Positions 11,453-20,064 are shown, counted from the stretch's first letter. The stretch is 64,000 nt of DNA from Sulfurospirillum arsenophilum NBRC 109478 (GCF_000813345.1 NZ_BBQF01000001.1:558001-622000); one strand, 5' to 3'. A program made the numbers and translations. The notes: generated by a model from the sequence alone, not told the origin.

Positions 11453-11844
11453 TGATGAGTCAATTGGACGAAGTGCCTGAACTAAATATTACTCCTTTAG
11501 TTGATATTATGTTAGTGCTCCTAGCCATCTTGATGGTTACAACACCTGCCTTGGTGTACGAAGAAGTCATTAAGCTTCCTGATGGAAGTAAATCATCTGT
11601 TGTTAGTAAACTTCCTGAACTTGAAATAAGGGTAACGAAGGATCGTAAAGTTTATATTAAAAATGATAGCTTTATGCTCGCCGAGTTTCCCGATAGTTTT
11701 ATGATGCAAAAAAGTAAATACCCTCTTAAAAGTATTGTTTATATTAAGGCTGATGAAGGTCTCTCTTACAAAGACGTAATGTTTGTACTCAAAACTATTA
11801 AGCAAGCTGGTTTTACGAATGTATCTTTAGAAACGAATGGATAG
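11452..11844 (+). CDS. tolR: ExbD/TolR-type motor protein
   Basis: 130 residues with one N-terminal membrane helix containing the conserved proton-carrying Asp (TPLVDIMLVLLAILMV) and a periplasmic domain ending YKDVMFVLKTIKQAGFTNVSL. The start (ATG 11452 or ATG 11455) overlaps the exbB/tolQ stop by one base. The partner order tolQ-tolR-tolA-tolB-pal supports a Tol role. Confidence 0.9.
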   Translation: MMSQLDEVPELNITPLVDIMLVLLAILMVTTPALVYEEVIKLPDGSKSSVVSKLPELEIRVTKDRKVYIKNDSFMLAEFPDSFMMQKSKYPLKSIVYIKADEGLSYKDVMFVLKTIKQAGFTNVSLETNG

Positions 11845-11849
11845 ATACT

Positions 11850-12623
11850 GTGTCAAGTGTGAATAGATATGCCTCTTTTGGATGGGCTATGTCCATCCTT
11901 CTCTATATATGCCTTTTAGTTTGTCTTGCCTATGTTTTAAGCTCTCATAAAGATACCATCAAAAATTATACTTCACAAAAAGATCCTATGAATGTTGCTT
12001 TAGTCGAGCGTAAAAAGAATGATTCTGAAAAGCTTAAAGAGGAACGAAAAAAGGAAGAGGTTGAAAAACCTGTTGTAAAACCGGTTGAAAAACCTGCCGA
12101 AGAGAAAAAAGTTGCTTCCTCTCCTAAAGAAGCTGTAAAAAGTCAATCACTTAGAGGTCTCTTTGAAGATATTAATACTTCAAAATTACCACCTGAAGCA
12201 AAAGAACAGAAAAAAACTCAAACTGCACCAACGCGTATCAAGCCTAATAAAGATGAAACAAAAGAGAAGAGTGAAAGTGCTGCATCTAAAATTGCAAACT
12301 CTTTGAATTTTTCAGAGCAAAAACATTTGATTGATACGAAAAAAGGTGGCGAATACGATCCATTTATTGGAAAAGTACAAGAGCTTTTGGAAGAAAATTG
12401 GCAAAAAACAATTGATACTGAAAATGGCAATGTGGCAAAAGTTGTCATCAAAGTAAGTGACAAGGGAACTTTTAGTTATAAAATAGTTTCGTTGTCTTAT
12501 AATAATGACTTTAACAATAAGCTTAAAGAATTCCTAAAAGTTATGGAAGGAGTGGAGTTCCCTAAATACGAGAAGGGGCCACTTTTTGAAATGCAAGTGG
12601 AATTCAAAGATATTAAGGAGTAA
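11850..12623 (+). CDS. tolA: TolA/TonB-type energy-transducing protein
   Basis: Periplasm-spanning link between the TolQR motor and TolB-Pal. 257 residues: N-terminal membrane anchor (about 10-30), a Lys/Glu/Pro-rich extended middle (EKPVVKPVEKPAEEKK, residues ~70-140), and a C-terminal TolA-type domain (about 165-257, containing VQELLEENWQKTI). The start is GTG 11850, 5 nt after the upstream stop with GGATAG as ribosome site. Sequence in the middle is low complexity; the functional name rests mainly on position and architecture. Confidence 0.82.
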   Translation: MSSVNRYASFGWAMSILLYICLLVCLAYVLSSHKDTIKNYTSQKDPMNVALVERKKNDSEKLKEERKKEEVEKPVVKPVEKPAEEKKVASSPKEAVKSQSLRGLFEDINTSKLPPEAKEQKKTQTAPTRIKPNKDETKEKSESAASKIANSLNFSEQKHLIDTKKGGEYDPFIGKVQELLEENWQKTIDTENGNVAKVVIKVSDKGTFSYKIVSLSYNNDFNNKLKEFLKVMEGVEFPKYEKGPLFEMQVEFKDIKE

Positions 12624-12626
12624 AAC

Positions 12627-13895
12627 ATGATTAAAAAATTAGCTGTTTTCTTATTTTTGACAATTTTTTCTTTTGCTGCTGATGCAACAGTGGAAATTGT
12701 AAAAAAGATAGATGTCCTTCCAAAAATTGCAATACAAGATGCAAGTCCGAAAAATGTTGATTTAGAGTTTAGAAAAAGCTTTTTCAAACTTATCGCTGGA
12801 GATTTACGCGTTAGCAGTCATTTTAATGTACTCGATGACTATTTACAAAGTAGTTATGAAGGTGGTCCGTTAGAGAATTTTTTGTCTGATAAAAAAGTAG
12901 ATATGATTTTACGCTTTAGTTTAGGACAAGATTTAAATGCCGCTTCTGCTAATGTAAAATTGATCAATGCAAAAACAGGTGTGACAACATTTGAAAAATC
13001 ATATAGTATTACGGATAAAAAAAGAAACCCTTTCTTAGCACATAAAATTGTAGTCGATGCAAATGATCAAGTTGGGGCTCCTTCTGTTAAATGGATGGAG
13101 CAGTCTGTTATATTTGCACGATATACAGAAGCAAAGAAAAGTGAAATTGTTATCTCAGATTATACGCTGAGCTATCAAAGAGTTATTGTAACAGGCGGTT
13201 TAAACGTTTTTCCAAAATGGTCCAATGCAGAACAAAGTGGCTTTTTTTACACTTCTTACAGTGGCGCAGAACCAACTATTTATAAATATGATTTAAAAGA
13301 TGGTAGTAGAAAGAGCATTATTTCAAGTCAAGGAATGATCGTTTGTTCAGATGTTTCAAAAGACGGCAATAAATTACTCTTAACAATGGCGCCAAAAGAT
13401 CAGCCAGATATTTACCTTTATGATTTACAAACCAGAAAAATTACTAAGATAACAGATTATCCTGGTATTGATGTCAATGGTAATTTTATTGATGATGACA
13501 AACGTATAGCGTTTGTTTCTGATCGTTTAGGTACTCCTGATATTTTTGCTCAAGGAATTTATGATAAAAGTTTTGAAAAACTTGTCTATCATGGAAAAAA
13601 TAAAAACTCAATATCAACTTATGATAATTATATTGTTTATTCGAGTAGAGAAAGTGACAGCGAATTTGGAAGAAATACCTTTAATCTCTACTTAATTTCA
13701 ACAAAAACAGATTATCTACGACAATTAACAGCATCAGGTGAAAATCTTTATCCTCGTTTTGCTAAGGATCCTGATACAATTATGTTTATAAAACAGTTAG
13801 GAAATCAGAGTGCTTTGGGCATAATTCGTCTAAATGCAAACAAAACATATCATTTTCCATTAAAAACAGGCAAACTTCAGTCAATTGACTGGTGA
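12627..13895 (+). CDS. tolB: Tol-Pal system beta-propeller protein
   Basis: Periplasmic protein that binds Pal and TolA. 422 residues: signal peptide MIKKLAVFLFLTIFSFAADA, an N-terminal alpha/beta domain to about 150, then WD40-like beta-propeller repeats, for example the PKWSNAEQSGFFYTSYSG, ISSQGMIVCSDVSKDG and FVSDRLGTPDIFAQ strands. It follows tolA by 3 nt. Residues are unusually AT-biased (many Lys, Ile, Asn). Confidence 0.93.
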   Translation: MIKKLAVFLFLTIFSFAADATVEIVKKIDVLPKIAIQDASPKNVDLEFRKSFFKLIAGDLRVSSHFNVLDDYLQSSYEGGPLENFLSDKKVDMILRFSLGQDLNAASANVKLINAKTGVTTFEKSYSITDKKRNPFLAHKIVVDANDQVGAPSVKWMEQSVIFARYTEAKKSEIVISDYTLSYQRVIVTGGLNVFPKWSNAEQSGFFYTSYSGAEPTIYKYDLKDGSRKSIISSQGMIVCSDVSKDGNKLLLTMAPKDQPDIYLYDLQTRKITKITDYPGIDVNGNFIDDDKRIAFVSDRLGTPDIFAQGIYDKSFEKLVYHGKNKNSISTYDNYIVYSSRESDSEFGRNTFNLYLISTKTDYLRQLTASGENLYPRFAKDPDTIMFIKQLGNQSALGIIRLNANKTYHFPLKTGKLQSIDW

Positions 13896-13915
13896 TTTTT
13901 TAAAAAAAATGTGGT

Positions 13916-13921
13916 ATAATT
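13916..13921 (+). promoter_or_regulatory. Extended -10 promoter for pal
   Basis: TATAAT preceded by TGTGG, downstream of a T/A run. It lies 46 nt before the pal ATG, giving pal (and cpoB) an independent start besides read-through from tolB. Confidence 0.65.
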
Positions 13922-13961
13922 CCGAAGTTTTTAAATTTGAACTTTTAAAAAGGATCTAATA

Positions 13962-14459
13962 ATGGGTAAATTAGCTTTAACAAGCTTAGCAGTAGCGGTT
14001 TTGGTTTTAACAGGTTGTAGCCAAAAAAGTCCAGAAGTCGATATGACTAAAGGAACTAGTGATACAAAAGGTGCTTCTGATGGTATGAGTGCTCTTCAGA
14101 AATTAATTGCTTCTTTAGAGGCTAACTCTAAAACAATCTATTTTGATTTTGATAAATACAACGTCAAAAAAGATCAACAACCAAATATTGATGCAAACGC
14201 TGCATTATTCAACTCTGCAGAAGCTAAAAGCTTTTCAATCAAAGTTGAAGGTAACTGTGATGAATTCGGTACAGACGAATACAACTATGCACTTGGTCTT
14301 AAAAGAGCAAAAAGTGTTAAAGATGGTTTAGTTGCTAAAGGTATGGTTGCTGATAGAATTACAGTTGTAAGCTATGGCGAGAGTAATCCTGCTAGCACAG
14401 AGCACAATAAAGAAGCTTGGGCTAAAAACAGAAGAGCAGAATTTAAAGTTCTTCCATAA
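13962..14459 (+). CDS. pal: Peptidoglycan-associated lipoprotein
   Basis: Outer-membrane lipoprotein that binds peptidoglycan and TolB. 165 residues: signal peptide with lipobox LTGC (Cys19), a flexible linker, then an OmpA-like domain from about residue 55, with FDFDKYNVKKDQ and the peptidoglycan-binding EGNCDEFGTDEYNYALGLKR region. The ribosome site AAAAGGATCTAATA precedes ATG. Confidence 0.95.
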   Translation: MGKLALTSLAVAVLVLTGCSQKSPEVDMTKGTSDTKGASDGMSALQKLIASLEANSKTIYFDFDKYNVKKDQQPNIDANAALFNSAEAKSFSIKVEGNCDEFGTDEYNYALGLKRAKSVKDGLVAKGMVADRITVVSYGESNPASTEHNKEAWAKNRRAEFKVLP

Positions 14460-14470
14460 TCTTTGCTTTG

Positions 14471-15415
14471 ATGAAAAAACAGATTTTTCTATTATCGATA
14501 GCGTTGCTGCCTATGGCAGCGCTATCGAGTGAACCCTCAGCTTTTGGATCCAGCGATTTTAGTAGCGGAACTACCTCCTATAGTAATACTGTCAGTGTTA
14601 GTGACAAAAAACCTCAGAATAGCCAAAAAGCAGCCATTTTTAATGAAAATACTAGTAGTAGTAAAGCGGATATTAGCAATATTTCTGAACAATATGAAGG
14701 TGTACGCTCAGTTTTAGATAGTTATGCTACTAAAATTGCTAAACAAGATGAACGTATAAGACAACTTGAAGAAGAGATGAAAAAACTTCGTGAGTATGTC
14801 GAAGAAAGTCGTAAAATTCAAACAGATAATCAAGACAAAATTAAAGTTGTTGTTGGCGAACTTGGGTCACTTATTGATTCAATTAATAAAAATTATGTTC
14901 CTAAAGATAAATTTGATCAACTTGCCAATGAAGTAAGAGGCGGTAAAGGATCAACTGCTAAAGGAACAGCAGCTCCAGCAGCAGAACCAGTAAAAAAAGA
15001 TGCAGTAAAAGAGACTCCTGCAACATCGACACCACCATCAAAGACAATTTCTGCTAAAGAGTTAAGCACAAAAGACAGTGCAACTCTTGTTAAAGATGCA
15101 GATGATTATTTTGAAAAAAAATCCTATCCTGAAGCACAAGCACTCTATACAGAACTTTTGAATCGTAATTATAAACCAGCAAAAGTCAATTTTAATCTTG
15201 GTGAAATTGCTTATAGCCAAAAATCTTACAGTACGGCTATTGAACACTATAAATCAAGCATAGCACTGTTTGATAAAGCTGCATATACTCCAACCCTTTT
15301 ATATCATACAGGCGCATCTTTTGAAAAGCTAGGTAAAACCAAAGAAGCACAAGGTTTTTACAAAGCTCTCAAAGATAGTTATCCTGATTCTCCTGAAGCA
15401 AAAAAAGTTAAATAA
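14471..15415 (+). CDS. cpoB: CpoB/YbgF-type Tol-associated coiled-coil TPR protein
   Basis: Periplasmic partner of the Tol system that coordinates outer-membrane constriction with peptidoglycan synthesis. About 314 residues: signal peptide KKQIFLLSIALLPMAALSS, Ser-rich linker, coiled coil (about 75-125, KQDERIRQLEEEMKKLREYVEE is the core region), an Ala/Pro/Lys-rich linker, and C-terminal TPR repeats (about 205-314: DDYFEKKSYPEAQALY, FNLGEIAYSQKSYSTAIEHY). The ATG at 14471 is preferred to the TTG at 14468. It is the last gene of the Tol cluster. Confidence 0.88.
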   Translation: MKKQIFLLSIALLPMAALSSEPSAFGSSDFSSGTTSYSNTVSVSDKKPQNSQKAAIFNENTSSSKADISNISEQYEGVRSVLDSYATKIAKQDERIRQLEEEMKKLREYVEESRKIQTDNQDKIKVVVGELGSLIDSINKNYVPKDKFDQLANEVRGGKGSTAKGTAAPAAEPVKKDAVKETPATSTPPSKTISAKELSTKDSATLVKDADDYFEKKSYPEAQALYTELLNRNYKPAKVNFNLGEIAYSQKSYSTAIEHYKSSIALFDKAAYTPTLLYHTGASFEKLGKTKEAQGFYKALKDSYPDSPEAKKVK

Positions 15416-15490
15416 CTTTTTTTATACACTTCTTTGCACAAAAAATAGACTTAAAACTTTTGCCTAAGGGCATATACAACAAATATATGT

Positions 15491-15496
15491 TAAAAT
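15491..15496 (+). promoter_or_regulatory. Likely -10 box for slyD
   Basis: TAAAAT preceded by ATATGT in the cpoB-slyD gap, about 29 nt upstream of the slyD start, which has its own GGGAG ribosome site. Confidence 0.45.
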
Positions 15497-15524
15497 CTTC
15501 TGTTTATAAATTAAGGGAGAAAAT

Positions 15525-16154
15525 ATGAGTATTAGTGATAATCAAGTAGTTTCAATCCATTATGAGCTTAGAAATGTTGATAATGGTGAAATTTTAGATA
15601 GTAATATTAATGCAGCACCACTTTCTTTTATTGTTGGAAAAGGTCAAATTATTCCAGGATTAGAAGCAAAAATTAAAGAGCTTAAAGCTGGTGAGAACGC
15701 TGACATTAAAGTAATGGCTGCTGATGCCTATGGCATTTATGATGACAATGCTGTTCAAACATTACCAAAAGAGCAATTTGCTGGACTTGAGCTTCAAGTT
15801 GGCATGACACTTTATGGTCAAGGTGAGCATGGTGAGACAGTTCAAGTTATTGTTAAAAGCTTTAACGATGAAACAGTTGAAATTGATTTCAACCATCCTT
15901 TAGCAGGAAAAGATCTTTTATTTGCAATTAGCATTTTAGAAGTACGTGAAGCAACAGCCGATGAAATCTTAAACGGTTATGTCGGTGGTGGACATGGTGG
16001 TTGTGGATGTGGATCAGGTGGCAGTTGCCACACTACAGATGACGATGAACATGAATGTTGCGGTGGACATGATCACGATCATGAACATGGCGAAGGTGGA
16101 TGCTGCGGCGGCGAAAGTCACTCTCATGGTGGCGGATGTTGTGGATCACACTAA
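15525..16154 (+). CDS. slyD: SlyD-type FKBP peptidyl-prolyl isomerase with metal-binding tail
   Basis: Folding helper and nickel/metal chaperone. 209 residues: FKBP core (about 1-70 and 125-150) with the insert-in-flap domain between. The last ~55 residues are a Gly/His/Cys-rich tail (GCGCGSGGSC, HECCGGHDHDHEHGEGGCC, HSHGGGCCGSH) able to bind several metal ions; SlyD in E. coli supplies nickel to hydrogenase. The tail is richer in Cys pairs than is usual. The start of the next gene probably overlaps its last codons. Confidence 0.93.
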   Translation: MSISDNQVVSIHYELRNVDNGEILDSNINAAPLSFIVGKGQIIPGLEAKIKELKAGENADIKVMAADAYGIYDDNAVQTLPKEQFAGLELQVGMTLYGQGEHGETVQVIVKSFNDETVEIDFNHPLAGKDLLFAISILEVREATADEILNGYVGGGHGGCGCGSGGSCHTTDDDEHECCGGHDHDHEHGEGGCCGGESHSHGGGCCGSH

Positions 16155-16905
16155 TTATATAGCAAAATCAAGAGCCTCTATGGAGGCTCTTAAATCTGCC
16201 AATCTTCTCAAAAGTGTCACCATTAGTGCGCTTATTTTAGGTGAAAGTGGTGTAGGGAAGCAGACACTTGCTAAGCATATTGTTTCTGCCCCCATTGTCG
16301 ATGCGAGTGCTTTCAATGAACTTTTAGCACTTATTGAAACCAATAGTAGTCTCATCGTCAAAAATTTTCATAAAATCACAAATTATAAAAAACTCAAAAT
16401 TGCTTTAGATGTTCATAAAACACGCATTATTGCAACATCAAGCTTACCTATAGGTGAGCCTTTAATGGATGAGTTTTTCAGCCTCAAAATTGTGATTCCT
16501 CCTTTACGTGAACGTGAAGAAGATGTGGTTCCTTTGATGGAGAAATTCGCTCTTGAGGCATGCATGATGTTTGATGGAGAGTTTGGTGAAGCCCCTTGTT
16601 TAGAAGAGATTACTCCTGATCTTAGCAAAAACTGTTATTCATTAAGACGATCCGTTTACAATGCTTATTTAATGAATTCATTTGGGGAAGATGAAATTTT
16701 AGCAATGATGGAGCGATTTTTATCCCAACATATTGGCGGAAGAAACGACTATCGCGATCTTTTATACCTTTTTGACGTTCCCATGATTAAAAGTGGTTAC
16801 GCTAAATTTGGCTCACAACTTGCCATTAGTGAAAAATTTGGACTCAATCGAAATACCCTGCGTAAAAAAATCAACGATTACAAAGATAGATTAAAAATAG
16901 ACTAA
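16141..16905 (+). CDS. Degenerate NtrC-like AAA+ regulator with Fis-type C terminus
   Basis: About 254 residues. Walker A is intact (GESGVGKQTLA), but the expected Walker B GGTLFLDEI is replaced by SSLIVKNFHKI and no GAFTGA sigma-54 loop is visible, so it probably cannot remodel sigma-54 RNA polymerase. LREREEDVVPLMEKF matches the later AAA+ region (LR-R-EDI-L). The C terminus (FGLNRNTLRKKINDY) is a Fis-type helix-turn-helix. The start is taken as GTG 16141, overlapping slyD by 14 nt, because NYIAKS...SMEAL looks like the conserved N terminus; ATG 16180 is the alternative. The function is unknown; conserved position between slyD and fabD is inferred. Confidence 0.7.
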   Translation: MDHTNYIAKSRASMEALKSANLLKSVTISALILGESGVGKQTLAKHIVSAPIVDASAFNELLALIETNSSLIVKNFHKITNYKKLKIALDVHKTRIIATSSLPIGEPLMDEFFSLKIVIPPLREREEDVVPLMEKFALEACMMFDGEFGEAPCLEEITPDLSKNCYSLRRSVYNAYLMNSFGEDEILAMMERFLSQHIGGRNDYRDLLYLFDVPMIKSGYAKFGSQLAISEKFGLNRNTLRKKINDYKDRLKID

Positions 16906-16935
16906 ATTTTTGCATGAGCGCATCGTGAAAAATGC

Positions 16936-16945
16936 TTACATGTAA
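16936..16945. repeat. TTACATGTAA palindrome, copy 3
   Basis: Intergenic, 18 nt before the fabD start; right arm extends to TAAAA. Confidence 0.9.
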
Positions 16946-16963
16946 AATACAAAAGGTTAATCA

Positions 16964-17887
16964 ATGAACAATAGTATTTTTATATTTCCTGGACAAGGTA
17001 GCCAAAAAATTGGCATGGGAAAAGATTTTTATGATCACTCTTCTATTGCGAAAGAGATGATCGAAAAAGCAAGCCAAAGAGTAGGATTTGACTTTACAAA
17101 TCTTTTATTTGAAGAGAATGATCGCCTTGATCAAACAGAATTTTCACAGCCTGCCATTTTATTGGTAAGCCTCATCGCATATCGTCTTTTTACAGAGCAG
17201 TGCAAAGTAGCACCTAGAGCGGTACTGGGTCATTCATTAGGCGAATTTTCTGCCCTTAGTGCAGCAGGTGCTATGGATTATTTAGATGCAGTTGAACTTG
17301 TACATCAACGTGGTCTTTTAATGAAGCAAGCGTGTGAAGGAATTAATGCAGGTATGATGGCGCTTCTTGGCTTGGATGATACAAGTGTTGAAGCGATTAC
17401 ATGTAAAGAGCGAGAGCTTGGTAAAAAAGTCTGGGCGGCGAATTACAATGGCGATGGACAGATTGTTATTGCTGGAAATAAAGATGATTTAGCATCTTTA
17501 GAACCACTTTTTAAAGATGCGGGTGCTAAAAAAGCGGTGCTTCTTCCAATGTCAGTCGCAAGCCACTGTCCACTTTTAAGCTCGGCTCAACCAAAACTTG
17601 AAGCCTACTTAGAAAAATGGCTCAAAGAGAGTTTTGCAATGCCTGTGATTTCAAACGTTACAGCAAGTGCGTATCAAAGTAAGGCAGAGGCAACTAAACT
17701 CTTGTCTGAGCAGTTGGTTTCACCTGTAAAATACAAACAATCCATTTTACATGTAGAATCTTCCGTAGACTGTTTTATTGAGTTTGGTGGATCTGTTCTC
17801 AAAGGTCTTAATAAACGAATTAGCCAAAAGCCAACGCATAGCATTACCGATATGAAAAGTTTAGAAGAAGTGCTTGCACTTCTGTAA
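16964..17887 (+). CDS. fabD: Malonyl-CoA:ACP transacylase
   Basis: Loads malonyl groups onto acyl carrier protein for fatty-acid synthesis. 307 residues. N-terminal FPGQGSQKIGMG, nucleophile motif GHSLGEFSALSAAG, and the catalytic His in SVASHCPLL. A palindrome copy is read as Ile-Thr-Cys-Lys at 17397, and a one-mismatch copy as Leu-His-Val at 17747-17756. mtnN follows by 10 nt. Confidence 0.95.
   Translation: MNNSIFIFPGQGSQKIGMGKDFYDHSSIAKEMIEKASQRVGFDFTNLLFEENDRLDQTEFSQPAILLVSLIAYRLFTEQCKVAPRAVLGHSLGEFSALSAAGAMDYLDAVELVHQRGLLMKQACEGINAGMMALLGLDDTSVEAITCKERELGKKVWAANYNGDGQIVIAGNKDDLASLEPLFKDAGAKKAVLLPMSVASHCPLLSSAQPKLEAYLEKWLKESFAMPVISNVTASAYQSKAEATKLLSEQLVSPVKYKQSILHVESSVDCFIEFGGSVLKGLNKRISQKPTHSITDMKSLEEVLALL
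17397..17406. repeat. TTACATGTAA palindrome, copy 4
   Basis: Inside fabD, read as Ile-Thr-Cys-Lys. Confidence 0.9.
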
Positions 17888-17897
17888 AAGGAAAAAT

Positions 17898-18599
17898 ATG
17901 AAAATAGCAATTATGGGTGCAATGGTTGAAGAGATCACGCCACTTTTAGAGTTTTTCGGAAAATATGAAACAATTGAGCATGCAAAGAATCGTTACTATA
18001 CAACATCGTATAAGGGAATGGATTTAGTCATTGCTTACAGCAAGATTGGTAAAGTCAATGCAAGCCTTACTGCTTCAACGCTCATTGAAAAATTTGGAGC
18101 GCAAAAGCTTCTGTTCTCAGGTGTTGCAGGTGCGCTCAATCCTTCACTTAAAGTAGGCGATCTGCTTGTTGCAACCAAACTCGCTCAACATGATTTAGAT
18201 ATCACAGCGTTTGGTCATCCACATGGTTATGTGCCAGAGGGTTCTGTTTATGTTGAAACAGACAAAGTACTCACGGCATTAGCTAAAAAAGTAGCATCTG
18301 CTCAAAAGATTCCATTGCTTGAGGGCATTATTGCCACAGGCGATCAGTTTATCTGCGATGGTGTTAAAAAAGAGTGGATTCACACGACATTTAATGCCGA
18401 TGCCACTGAGATGGAGGGTGCTTCAGTCGCTGTTGTGTGTGACGCACTCAATGTTCCTTTTTGTGTGCTTCGCGCCATCAGTGATGCTGCTGATATGGAC
18501 GCAGGATTTAGTTTTGATGAATTCTTAGTCAGTTCTGCAAAAGAGAGTGCTCAGTTTATTATTGCAATGTTGGACGAACTCAGTCATGATCGAAATTAG
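17898..18599 (+). CDS. mtnN: MTA/SAH (and probably aminofutalosine) nucleosidase
   Basis: Hydrolyses 5'-methylthioadenosine and S-adenosylhomocysteine; in Campylobacterota the same enzyme also splits 6-amino-6-deoxyfutalosine in menaquinone synthesis (known from Helicobacter/Campylobacter). About 233 residues: N-terminal MKIAIMGAMVEEITPL, FSGVAGALNPSLKVGD, and the ATEMEGASVA / RAISDAAD catalytic region. The ATG at 17898 with AAAAGGAAAAAT in front is chosen over the upstream frame extension at 17874. Confidence 0.93.
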   Translation: MKIAIMGAMVEEITPLLEFFGKYETIEHAKNRYYTTSYKGMDLVIAYSKIGKVNASLTASTLIEKFGAQKLLFSGVAGALNPSLKVGDLLVATKLAQHDLDITAFGHPHGYVPEGSVYVETDKVLTALAKKVASAQKIPLLEGIIATGDQFICDGVKKEWIHTTFNADATEMEGASVAVVCDALNVPFCVLRAISDAADMDAGFSFDEFLVSSAKESAQFIIAMLDELSHDRN

Positions 18600-19341
18600 T
18601 AAACGCCTTTTACGCATCGCAGGACGAACCAATGCCCACTACAATCTCATAAACGAAGGCGACAAGATATTGCTAGGTCTTAGCGGGGGCAAAGACTCCC
18701 TAAGCCTTGCACATGTTTTAAAACACATGCAACGGGTTGCTCCATTTGATTTTGAATTTAAAGCGGTTACGATTGCGTATGGCATGGGTGAAGATCTTCA
18801 AACATTGCATAATCACTGTTTGGAACATGAAATTGATCACGAGATTGTGGATACGAAGATTTTTGATCTCGCGCAAGATAAAATTCGTGAAAATTCCTCT
18901 TTTTGTAGTTTCTTTTCGCGTATGAGGCGAGGGGCCCTTTACACCTATGCGCTTGAGCATGGTTATAGTAAACTTGCACTTGCTCATCACCTTGATGATG
19001 CTGTGGAGAGCTTTTTTATGAATTTTTCACACAATGGAGCACTTCGCTCAATGCCCCCCATCTACAAAGCACAAAATGGCTTACAGGTGATTCGTCCGCT
19101 TATTCATGTACGTGAGCGTCAACTACGCGATTGTGCAATGGATGCCAATATGCCAATTATTGGAGATGAGGCTTGTCCTGCAATGCGTTTTGACGTCAAA
19201 ATGCCTGTTATGCGTGCTCGTACGAAAGAGATGCTTGTTAACATGGAAAAAGAGAACCCCGATCTTTTTATTTCACTCAAAAAAGCATTTGAGAATATTC
19301 AAACATCCAGCTTTAGCGATGCACGTTTTTTAGAGCAATAA
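18586..19341 (+). CDS. TtcA-like PP-loop ATPase
   Basis: N-type ATP pyrophosphatase of the TtcA (tRNA 2-thiocytidine) family. About 251 residues. PP-loop LSGGKDSLSL is near residue 32. The second family region SFCSFFSRMRRGALY corresponds to CSLCSRLRRG of E. coli TtcA, so the second Cys of that CxxC pair is Phe here. One later Cys is seen in DEACPAMRFD. The iron-sulfur site may therefore differ and a tRNA-thiolation role is only likely. ATG 18586 overlaps mtnN by 14 nt; the longer frame from 18547 is a shadow extension. Confidence 0.75.
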   Translation: MIEISKRLLRIAGRTNAHYNLINEGDKILLGLSGGKDSLSLAHVLKHMQRVAPFDFEFKAVTIAYGMGEDLQTLHNHCLEHEIDHEIVDTKIFDLAQDKIRENSSFCSFFSRMRRGALYTYALEHGYSKLALAHHLDDAVESFFMNFSHNGALRSMPPIYKAQNGLQVIRPLIHVRERQLRDCAMDANMPIIGDEACPAMRFDVKMPVMRARTKEMLVNMEKENPDLFISLKKAFENIQTSSFSDARFLEQ

Positions 19342-19354
19342 TATAACGGAATAG

Positions 19355-19426
19355 ATCTGCTTCGAAAGAAGCAAGCTTCAGTGCATAGCGCAGCGTAGGC
19401 TGTTAGGTTTTGCCTAGCCATCGCGT
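19355..19426 (+). repeat. Structured hairpin repeat, copy A
   Basis: Lies between the convergent ttcA-like and recO genes. It has a 6-bp stem TGCTTC/GAAGCA closed by a GAAA tetraloop (19358-19373), then the shared block CATAGCGCAGCGTAG, then an imperfect hairpin with CCTAGCC. The CATAGCG..AGCGTAG block plus a following hairpin is shared with copy B at 35.85 kb. The first hairpin could also act as a terminator, though no long T run follows. Confidence 0.6.
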
Positions 19427-19431
19427 AAAGG

Positions 19432-20064
19432 TTAAAACCCTTCCAATAAAATTTTCCATAGCACATCGATCTGTTCATCATCCAGTGCTATGGTACTTTG
19501 TTCTTCAAAAAGTTGTTTTACATGTAAAAGCTCAAACGTTTGATTCCATGCGCATGTTTTATGTGCGGGTAAAAAAGCTCGAATCAGTGTTAAATCCTCT
19601 AAAATTTCTTCTTCACAGTTAAAGCAGATAAAATCATCGTGTAATCTTCCCTCATAGGTTAAAAGCTTGATATACGCTTCAATAGCAATACGTTTAGGGT
19701 TTTGTTTTTGCCAGATGCTTGAGCACATTTCTAAAAGATCAAAATAGAAGCTATCAAGAGTGGCTATATCTTTAAGATGCGTGTAAAAGAGTCTGATGAA
19801 TGGTTGCCAGATGAGCATACGCTCTCTATGGTTGTTCCAAGGCGTTCCAAGGTGCATGATGGAGCGAAGCTGTGGTATAGATGATTTAAGAGATGGAATC
19901 GCTTCAAAGTCGATTTTATAGCCTAAGTGGATCGTAGAATGGCGAGCACCATAAAATCTATAAACTGTTTTAATACTATTTTGCGTTAAAATGGTGACAA
20001 TTAAATCTTCGTCTTTAACACGATTCAAATTGATGATGTATCCTTGCATAGGGAATTTTAGCAT
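19432..20064 (-). CDS. recO: DNA repair protein RecO
   Basis: Helps RecR load RecA at gaps. 210 residues, short as in other Campylobacterota. N-terminal OB-fold with MQGYIINLNRVKDEDLIVTILT; the middle is helical; two Cys in CFNCEEEI may be a remnant of the zinc site. Start could be ATG 20064 or ATG 20049. A 14-bp palindrome copy is read as LLHVKQ at 19518. It is transcribed against gltB from the shared AT-rich gap. Confidence 0.85.
   Translation of the reverse strand: MLKFPMQGYIINLNRVKDEDLIVTILTQNSIKTVYRFYGARHSTIHLGYKIDFEAIPSLKSSIPQLRSIMHLGTPWNNHRERMLIWQPFIRLFYTHLKDIATLDSFYFDLLEMCSSIWQKQNPKRIAIEAYIKLLTYEGRLHDDFICFNCEEEILEDLTLIRAFLPAHKTCAWNQTFELLHVKQLFEEQSTIALDDEQIDVLWKILLEGF
19518..19527. 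repeat. TTACATGTAA palindrome, copy 5
   Basis: Inside recO, read as Leu-His-Val-Lys; symmetric to 14 bp (TTTTACATGTAAAA). Confidence 0.9.

Noticed and set aside
19355-19426. Possible tRNA in the ttcA-like/recO gap
   Set aside because: The hairpins do not form a cloverleaf, and no T-loop GTTCGAATC-type or CCA end is present.
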